DNA of 64,000 nt from a virus, in the IMG/VR virus record IMGVR_UViG_3300011115_000708, positions 17,029-81,028 of that record. The stretch is one strand, 5' to 3'. The stretch's first letter is position 1, and every line of letters starts with the position of its first letter. The notes under the pieces are model-generated. The model saw only the letters and a list, made by a program, of their open reading frames with translations. It did no database searches and was not told the origin of the DNA. Below, in pieces: positions 59,095 through 64,000 of this stretch. The position numbers and the translations under genes are program-made.

Positions 59095-59280
59095 ATGACT
59101 AAAACTCAATGGTGCAGACGATGCCAGAAGGACAAGCCAGTACGCGAGTTCTACATCTCCCACCGTACTCGGTGCATGCGGTGCATGTCTGAGTGTGCGA
59201 AGGAGCGGCTGTCTGACCCAAAGAAGCGGCAGCAGCAACGTGATCGCTGCAAGAAGAACTACTACGAGAATAAAGAATGA
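59095..59280 (+). CDS. single zinc-ribbon mini-protein, 61 aa
   Basis: The start is the ATG at 59095 (MTKTQWCRRCQKDKPVREFY). CRRC and CMRC give one zinc ribbon, followed by a basic tail (KKRQQQRDRCKKNYYENKE). It resembles the first ribbon of the next gene, so the two may derive from duplication. The stop overlaps the next ATG by 4 nt. Confidence 0.6.
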   Translation: MTKTQWCRRCQKDKPVREFYISHRTRCMRCMSECAKERLSDPKKRQQQRDRCKKNYYENKE

Positions 59281-59933
59281 GCAGTCTACAGACAAAACGA
59301 GAATTAGGTAAAATCGGTGAACAATGGTGCAGGACATGCGAGAAGCACAAGCCGATAGTTGCCTTCTACCCATGCCATCGAACGATGTGCATGGACTGCA
59401 AGAAGGCTAAGAAGCGAAAGTCATTGCGTGAATGCGTGAAGGACTTGTGCCATTCATGCGGCAAGTGGAAGCCACAGACACAATTTGACATCAACTCAAG
59501 AGGTGATAGGATAATGAGTACCTGCTCTTTGTGCACCAAGAAGAAAGCTGAAAAGCGCGATATAAAGAAGCAAGCCATCACTACCATATCACTCTATGAA
59601 TTACAGACAGGGCCCCAGGAAGAGATCAAGATTAAGAAGGATTTATGGTATCTCCATAAGGGCACTGTACATCTTTTCATTGTTGGCCCTGGCGAGTTTG
59701 CAATGCATCGTTGTACTGAGCCAGTGTATAGGGGACGTATTGGAACAAAGGAAGAAAGAGAGATTGCAAAGATCGCTATCGAAAAATTAAATGATGATTT
59801 GGCAAATAATTTTGACAAAGGCCCAGAAGTAATTAAGAAAGCTCTTGACGAGGCGAAAGCCGAGTATGCGAAACAACAAACAAACACAAAAAATGAACAG
59901 CACACAAACAGAAGAAGTATTGAAGGCCATTGA
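59277..59933 (+). CDS. double zinc-ribbon phage protein, 218 aa (phage A paralogue)
   Basis: Tandem cysteine clusters (QWCRTC with CMDC, then LCHSC with CSLC) are followed by the conserved block GTVHLFIVGPGEFAMHRCTE. The phage B relative is at 23515-24096; identity is highest in the C-terminal block, while the linker between domains differs in length. Presumably nucleic-acid binding. It overlaps the next gene by 41 nt. Confidence 0.65.
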   Translation: MSSLQTKRELGKIGEQWCRTCEKHKPIVAFYPCHRTMCMDCKKAKKRKSLRECVKDLCHSCGKWKPQTQFDINSRGDRIMSTCSLCTKKKAEKRDIKKQAITTISLYELQTGPQEEIKIKKDLWYLHKGTVHLFIVGPGEFAMHRCTEPVYRGRIGTKEEREIAKIAIEKLNDDLANNFDKGPEVIKKALDEAKAEYAKQQTNTKNEQHTNRRSIEGH

Positions 59934-60354
59934 AGACGGACAGATCTTAGTGGATGAAAGCACCAGCCAAGTATTAAATGCGCTCAAAGAGGAGCAGTTG
60001 ATAAATCTGAAACTAAGTGAGACGCTGAAGTCGGTTTCAGATTGCATCAATGGAGCCACAGAAGTGATAAAGCTGGAGTACGCGGCTATCACGACTCTGC
60101 GGACAGCTCTCTTGGCAATTCACCAGCACTACGGATTCTCAAGCAAGTCTCTAATTAAGCTCATTCCAACGGATACAGACGAGGATGAAATTGTAATGGA
60201 GTTTGGAGAGCTCATGGAGAATGCCGAGAATCTTGCAGACAGGGTAGCAAGGGTACTGGGTAAAACCGAGGATGAACGTCCACCGACAATGAAAGAGCTC
60301 GATGAAAGTTGCGGAACTGAGTTCGTGTACGTTGATCAAAGCGAGGATTCCTGA
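59893..60354 (+). CDS. helical hypothetical protein, 153 aa
   Basis: The start is the ATG at 59893 (MNSTQTEEVLKAIEDGQILV), inside the previous gene; the frame opens earlier at 59845 with poor residues. It is acidic and helical (EFGELMENAENLADRVARVL). No family is recognised. The upstream overlap of 41 nt is larger than usual, so the previous stop or this start may be misplaced. Confidence 0.5.
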   Translation: MNSTQTEEVLKAIEDGQILVDESTSQVLNALKEEQLINLKLSETLKSVSDCINGATEVIKLEYAAITTLRTALLAIHQHYGFSSKSLIKLIPTDTDEDEIVMEFGELMENAENLADRVARVLGKTEDERPPTMKELDESCGTEFVYVDQSEDS

Positions 60355-60362
60355 TCAAAGAC

Positions 60363-60746
60363 ATGAGCGCCGCCCAGAACAGACCGAATCCGAATCCACT
60401 GGAAGATCCGAACAAGCATCTCATGGCTGCTCTGAAGATCTACTCAGACAATGGAATCTACTTCGGTGATGTTCTGGAGTGGCATCTCATGAATGGCGTG
60501 GTGCATTCCACGACAGACGTGTTTGCGCTTGGATTCCCTTGTGCGCTTAGCGACCCGATGACCGCCCTATCCATGGAGGACAAGAAGGCCGACTGTCTGC
60601 ATTTCACGATGGTGGTCGGCAATATGTTCGATGCAGTGATCGGGTTTGCAGATAGGTTTGACTTCCTGGCGTTCAGACGTGATACTAAGTCCGACTCCAG
60701 AATCAGATTCTACGACTACGGAAAGTTCATGATGAAGATCTCTTGA
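60363..60746 (+). CDS. hypothetical protein, 127 aa
   Basis: The sequence GIYFGDVLEWHLMNGVVHST, then FALGFPCALSDPMTAL and FTMVVGNMFDAVIGFADRFD, is a well-packed alpha/beta protein without catalytic motif. A phage protein of this sort sits beside small basic virion-type proteins in some podoviruses. No function is inferred. Confidence 0.5.
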   Translation: MSAAQNRPNPNPLEDPNKHLMAALKIYSDNGIYFGDVLEWHLMNGVVHSTTDVFALGFPCALSDPMTALSMEDKKADCLHFTMVVGNMFDAVIGFADRFDFLAFRRDTKSDSRIRFYDYGKFMMKIS

Positions 60747-60770
60747 GATAACACAGACAGACCAAACAAT

Positions 60771-60899
60771 ATGAAAAAAGGAAATAGCTGCAAAATGATG
60801 GGTGGAAAAATGACCAAGGACTCAAGCTCAAAATCACATGAGAAGGGCGAGTCGAAGGCGATGAAGAAGAAGGAAGCCAAATCTGGACGCAAATCGTAA
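60771..60899 (+). CDS. 42-residue lysine-rich peptide
   Basis: It starts MKKGNSCKMMGGKMTKDSSS and is extremely basic (KAMKKKEAKSGRKS). The last base of the stop is the first base of the next ATG. Such peptides can bind DNA in virions; the function is unproven. Confidence 0.5.
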   Translation: MKKGNSCKMMGGKMTKDSSSKSHEKGESKAMKKKEAKSGRKS

Positions 60900-61141
60900 T
60901 GGAGAAGCGATTCAAGAAAGTGGTGACCAACCCAGACACTGGCAGGAGCAAGACTGTCAGATACGGCCAGGCTGGTAAAGCCGCAGACGGCGGTGACAGG
61001 ATTCGTCCTGGAACTGCCAAGGGCGATGCTTACTGCGCCAGGTCTGCCAAGATCAAGGGTGATTGGAAATCAGACCCAAACTCGCCCAACAATCTTTCCA
61101 GACAAAAGTGGAAATGCAACGGAAGCAAATCCATGAAGTGA
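60899..61141 (+). CDS. basic DUF6321-like phage protein, 80 aa
   Basis: It contains RYGQAGKAADGGDRIRPGTA, then GDAYCARSAKIKG and DPNSPNNLSRQKWKCNGSKS, the signature I associate with a small basic phage family of unknown role (DUF6321-like). It is the last gene of the phage A rightward operon, just before a double hairpin. Confidence 0.6.
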   Translation: MEKRFKKVVTNPDTGRSKTVRYGQAGKAADGGDRIRPGTAKGDAYCARSAKIKGDWKSDPNSPNNLSRQKWKCNGSKSMK

Positions 61142-61153
61142 CATAAAAAATTT

Positions 61154-61227
61154 CCTGCAACGATGGGTGTTGTTGCAGGGGTGTTGGTGATGCAAGAAGG
61201 CCGATGAGTGTGTTGCTCATCGGCCTT
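61154..61227 (+). terminator. double hairpin ending the phage A rightward operon
   Basis: CCTGCAAC (61154-61161) pairs with GTTGCAGG (61172-61179). AAGGCCGATGAG (61197-61208) pairs with CTCATCGGCCTT (61216-61227), a perfect 12-bp stem with a 7-nt loop. The second hairpin is also positioned to stop the converging minus-strand genes. Confidence 0.75.
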
Positions 61228-61243
61228 CAACTTTGTCTGCGTA

Positions 61244-61468
61244 TCAGAGGTTGCGCCAACCGTGTTGCCTCACGGCCACTCTACCACCAGAGAGTCGGCG
61301 GGTGGATACGATAGCTGTGCAAAGGTGGCCACAGCAGTCGTGCTCACACCCACAGCGCCACCGAAATCGGTCTTCGATGTCCTCGTCCGATGGATGGCCG
61401 TACACGATGTGGAATTGTCTGAAGGACTCTCCGTCTGAATCCCATCTAGCTTGCTTTGATGTTGTCAT
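61244..61468 (-). CDS. small Cys-rich hypothetical protein, 74 aa
   Basis: MTTSKQARWDSDGESFRQFH, then WRCGCEHDCCGHLC: six cysteines in the centre suggest metal binding. It ends close to the bidirectional hairpin. A plus-strand frame over the same bases is less protein-like. No family is recognised. Confidence 0.45.
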   Translation of the reverse strand: MTTSKQARWDSDGESFRQFHIVYGHPSDEDIEDRFRWRCGCEHDCCGHLCTAIVSTRRLSGGRVAVRQHGWRNL

Positions 61469-61480
61469 ATTGGGTTGATT

Positions 61481-61636
61481 TTATGCCATCACCTCATGCG
61501 AGGATGGATTGATGATGCGGATGAGATAGGCGATCACCATCTCTGGCGTGTCGTCTCCAAGTGGATGCATTCCTGTCTGGCCTTCCATGTGGTAGGTGAT
61601 CCAGCCGTTTTCGATTCGTAGTACTAGGTGCTTCAT
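61481..61636 (-). CDS. 51-residue hypothetical protein
   Basis: The start is at 61636 (MKHLVLRIENGWITYHMEGQ); the remainder is a helix with I/V pattern (MVIAYLIRIINPSS). The frame continues upstream but the extension is arginine/proline shadow of the next gene. It is located between two leftward genes. Confidence 0.5.
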   Translation of the reverse strand: MKHLVLRIENGWITYHMEGQTGMHPLGDDTPEMVIAYLIRIINPSSHEVMA

Positions 61637-61661
61637 TTTGTTTGGTTTGGTTTTTGGGAGA

Positions 61662-62462
61662 TCAAATTCCAACTTCCGAGAGCGCCGCCTTCTTGGCAAG
61701 CCTCGCAGCCTTCTTGGTGATGTAGCGAGCCGCATTGAGTTCGCGCTTCCGCTCCTTCGTGAGGCGCTGGGTGGTGGTCTTTGGCAATGACATGCCCCTG
61801 CCGTCTGGTGGGCATCCTGCGGCCTCCCAGCGCTTCTTGCGGTTCGCCTTGCGAGCCTTGGCAATCCGCATCTTGTTGGCAAGGTAGTAGGCACGGGAGT
61901 ACTTGCCATCTGAGTTGTTGGCTGCCTGCCACCGCTTGGATGCCTCACGCTTCTTCTGGAGGCGCTCTTCCTCGGTGGCCGCAGACCGCTCGACCACCCG
62001 CTTCAGCCGCGCATGCACCTTAGCGCGATATTCGGGATTCGATTCCATTTTTTTCTTGTGATGGCGCTTGGCTGCCTCCGCGCTCTGCTTGCGGTAATCA
62101 GACAGCCGCTGCTTCGTCCCCCAGTACTCACCACCGACGAAGCGGCGGTTGTACTGGATGAAGAAGATGCCATCGCGGTCTGGGTGTGGGAAGCCCGACC
62201 TGAGCTTCAACTCTGGCCGCGCCTTGAACATGGCCATGATCTCAGACCATTCTTCTGGGCTGAACTTCTTGTGCGCCGCCAGGCGGAAACATCCCTGGCC
62301 GCTCTCGGCCATCACCCTTGCAGTCTGCAGACGGCGCTCGGATGGTGGAAGGGCCGACTGGGGCAACGGGGCCGCTGGCATCGGTTGCTGAAGCCACTTG
62401 GGCAGTGGTACTGGTGGTTTCTCGTTCATATCTTGGTTCGTTTCGTTCATATTTTTGTTCAT
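61662..62462 (-). CDS. basic coiled-coil protein, 266 aa
   Basis: The N-terminal 45 residues are Pro/Glu/Ala-rich and disordered. The middle (about residues 60-115) has an ordered segment (FSPEEWSEIMAMFKARPELK), and the C-terminal half is Lys/Arg-rich helix (KKRWEAAGCPPDGRGMSLPK to KKAARLAKKAALSEVG). Several in-frame ATGs near the start leave the exact start open. Its charge suggests nucleic-acid binding. No family is recognised. Confidence 0.5.
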   Translation of the reverse strand: MNKNMNETNQDMNEKPPVPLPKWLQQPMPAAPLPQSALPPSERRLQTARVMAESGQGCFRLAAHKKFSPEEWSEIMAMFKARPELKLRSGFPHPDRDGIFFIQYNRRFVGGEYWGTKQRLSDYRKQSAEAAKRHHKKKMESNPEYRAKVHARLKRVVERSAATEEERLQKKREASKRWQAANNSDGKYSRAYYLANKMRIAKARKANRKKRWEAAGCPPDGRGMSLPKTTTQRLTKERKRELNAARYITKKAARLAKKAALSEVGI

Positions 62463-63068
62463 TTCTAATACATTCTGGTTTGCGGAAGGTGCTTATTTGT
62501 CTCAAAGCGTGTTGAGGAAACGGCGGAATGGTCGAAATAGCACCTGTCGCTAAATTGCATGGTATTTGGGTTATTTAGACAAAACAAGCGAAATTTTGAG
62601 AAAAGATTTTTCCCATATAAACAAAGGGATTGCGGGGAAAAATGGTGGATCTAATGGAAATTCGTGACATAGCACGCGAGTGACCATGTTATGTTCCAAG
62701 AATCTAATACAAAAAAAAGAGGGTGAGGAAGTCGTGGTTTTTAAGCGAGTTATGACTTGGTTTTAGGAAAAAAAGCGGGAGGATTCTATAAGGTAGTAAA
62801 TAGGTAGAACCTTTATTTCCTACTCACTTCCTCCTTCCTCCGTCAGAAGGAAAGCTCCAATCCCCCTGACGGGGGGAGCATCCTCTGAACGGGAAGGTAG
62901 GCAGACACCGAGGCCCGACCCCAGCACCACCACGCGCAGCGAATGAGAAAAAAAAGGGCGCAGGGTTTTTGATGTTCACGAAACAGATTTCGTCAACATA
63001 CCTGCATCACGATACGGTAAGGAAAAAGATTGATAGCGCGGAGAGCATCGGTCATGGTCGGCTCAGAC
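62463..63068. other. 606-bp divergent intergenic region
   Basis: It lies between the leftward gene at 61662-62462 and the rightward nuclease. It is AT-rich at the left (TATAAA near 62620) with polyA tracts. A hairpin at 62854-62879 has CCCCC (62862-62866) pairing with GGGGG (62871-62875) plus GCTCC/GGAGC ends. One copy of GATAGCGCGGAGAGC lies at 63032. A promoter or origin is plausible; no coding frame is convincing. Confidence 0.45.
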
Positions 63069-63644
63069 ATGAAAGCAATAGCGCGGAGAGCGAAGGGGGC
63101 GGCCAAGGGGGAGACAGCGGGAGCGGCGCAGCCGCGAGCAAGAGCAGGCGCTGCGAAGCAGGCAAAGGCAGACGGGGATGGCGCTGCGAAGCAGGGAGAC
63201 AGGCAGGGAGCTAAGCAGGGAGCTAAGCGGTCGCATCTTGAGCTGAAGTGGATCGGTCTGTGGGATGAGCTCGGTGGGCCAGAACTGCAGGAGGAGGTGA
63301 AGTTTCACGCAACGCGGAAGTGGAGGGCGGACTTTGCCCATGAGGGGGCGAAGGTGTTGATCGAGATCGAGGGCGGGGCGTGGGGTGGCAGACACACCAG
63401 GGGCGGGGGTTTCACGGCAGACCTGGAGAAGTACCTGGCTGCGTTCCTAGACGGTTGGTCTGTGGTGAGGATCGGTGCTGGACAGATCAACTCGGTGGTG
63501 GTGCAGGCGGTGATCAAGCAGGTGAGGATGAGGATGGGCGTGAGGGTGGGGGCTGGGATGGCGGTGGGTGATAGCGCGGAGAGCGTGAGCCGTGGCGGCA
63601 GCGGTGAGGATAGCGCGGAGAGCGTAGCGGATAGCGCCGAGAGC
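63032..63644. repeat. dispersed 15-mer GATAGCGCGGAGAGC, five copies
   Basis: Copies at 63032-63046, 63078-63091 (first base differs), 63570-63584, 63609-63623 and 63630-63644 (one change). Those near the N-terminus of the nuclease gene are read as IARRA, those at its C-terminus as DSAESV, so the repeat is conserved as DNA, not protein. Confidence 0.85.
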
Positions 63645-63662
63645 GTGGAGTGGCTGCGGTGA
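63069..63662 (+). CDS. Vsr/DUF559-like single-domain endonuclease with repeat-rich ends, 197 aa
   Basis: The start is tentatively the ATG at 63069; a TTG at 63030 is also in frame. Residues 55-145 hold a nuclease fold: LEEEVKFHATRKWRADFA-like strands with the catalytic Asp, KVLIEIEGGAW, then GGRHTRGGGFTADLEKYLAA, and GWSVVRI. This is the PD-(D/E)XK/Vsr-like layout of phage homing or packaging-associated nucleases. Both termini are low-complexity and formed by the 15-mer repeat and Ala/Lys stretches, so the functional part is the centre. The gene is markedly GC-richer than the rest. Confidence 0.6.
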   Translation: MKAIARRAKGAAKGETAGAAQPRARAGAAKQAKADGDGAAKQGDRQGAKQGAKRSHLELKWIGLWDELGGPELQEEVKFHATRKWRADFAHEGAKVLIEIEGGAWGGRHTRGGGFTADLEKYLAAFLDGWSVVRIGAGQINSVVVQAVIKQVRMRMGVRVGAGMAVGDSAESVSRGGSGEDSAESVADSAESVEWLR

Positions 63663-64000
63663 AATTTTTTTGATTTTTTTTCGTTTTTTTTCGACCGTCG
63701 ATTTTTTCTGGTTTTACCTCCAGCCTGTCTGCGCTCGTCGGCCTCGGCGGTCGGATCGGGTGGATCGGGCGGGTTGTGGGGCGATGATCGGGGCGGATGG
63801 GGCCGTGCTGGCGCTGGGCGGTGTCTGTGAGCTCGTCTGGCGGCCTGTCTGGGGCTGGACAGCGGAAATGGTTTGCGGCCTGCCTGAGGGCCGTTTGCGG
63901 CGCAAAAAAAGGGAGGCCGTTTCGGGCCTCCCTTTGATGGGATGGGGGGATCGGGCCGTCAGTATCGGCCTCGGGCCGTGGCGGTGAGCCAAGCGGTGGC
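63663..64000. other. GC-rich terminal stretch without a convincing gene
   Basis: It begins with T-runs (TTTTTTTT near 63665-63690) and continues GC-rich. Frames on both strands are arginine/glycine or proline/serine shadows. It holds the hairpin at 63904-63935. It may be the start of the next phage A gene region beyond the window. Confidence 0.5.
63904..63935. terminator. bidirectional hairpin terminator
   Basis: GGGAGGCC (63911-63918) pairs with GGCCTCCC (63925-63932), loop GTTTCG. Seven A lie before the stem and TTT after it, so termination may act in both directions. Confidence 0.65.

Noticed and set aside
63670-63987. Frames on both strands at the right edge
   Set aside because: GC-rich shadow composition and a terminator hairpin inside; no motif.

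Overview
The window is entirely phage-like. It has no ribosomal, tRNA or housekeeping genes, no integrase, dense gene packing with ATGA or TAATG stop/start overlaps, and two complete lysis modules. The host cannot be named from the sequence. Most start codons lack a Shine-Dalgarno motif and sit in A-rich contexts, which fits hosts with SD-independent initiation (Bacteroidota are the best-known case) but does not prove one.

The layout reads best as two different tailed-phage genomes joined through a shared segment. Phage A (1-21107 and about 58645-64000) is podovirus-like. It carries a 5'-truncated tail stabilisation gene, internal/ejection proteins including one of 2139 residues, a holin plus M15-peptidase lysis cassette, and then a rightward replication operon: Sak4-like ATPase, DUF669-like SSB, SF2 helicase, DnaA-IV-like HTH, Cas4-like nuclease and primase-helicase. 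That operon continues after 58645 and ends at a strong hairpin near 61.2 kb. Its terminase, portal and capsid genes are not in the window.

Phage B (about 23136-56616) looks complete. A rightward early operon starts at 53645, runs through the shared segment and continues at 23267-26730 (C5 methyltransferase, VRR-NUC nuclease, SNF2-type helicase). A leftward unit holds the primase-helicase (53338), small genes, head genes with a Mu-like portal and terminase, a siphovirus-like tail, and a CHAP endolysin at 26914. The two units diverge at 53339-53644 and converge on one hairpin at 26797-26838.

The join is a direct repeat R of 2028 bp (21108-23135 and 56617-58644) that I find identical in both copies. 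The repeat spacing, 35,509 bp, would be the circle length of phage B, so the window looks like B inserted into A by a single crossover in R, or an assembler walking through R twice. Outside R the two genomes keep diverged homologues (zinc-ribbon proteins, a holin, DnaA-like HTH proteins), so they probably share a host or gene pool.

Other points of interest: a 333-codon open frame nested in the methyltransferase gene that carries its own conserved phage motifs; a compact three-way-junction RNA/DNA structure at 14463-14552; iteron-like arrays at 47.8 and 50.75 kb in phage B; a DNA-level 15-mer repeated inside a nuclease gene at 63 kb; and promoter-like TTGAC boxes 35-39 nt before start codons that suggest leaderless transcripts.
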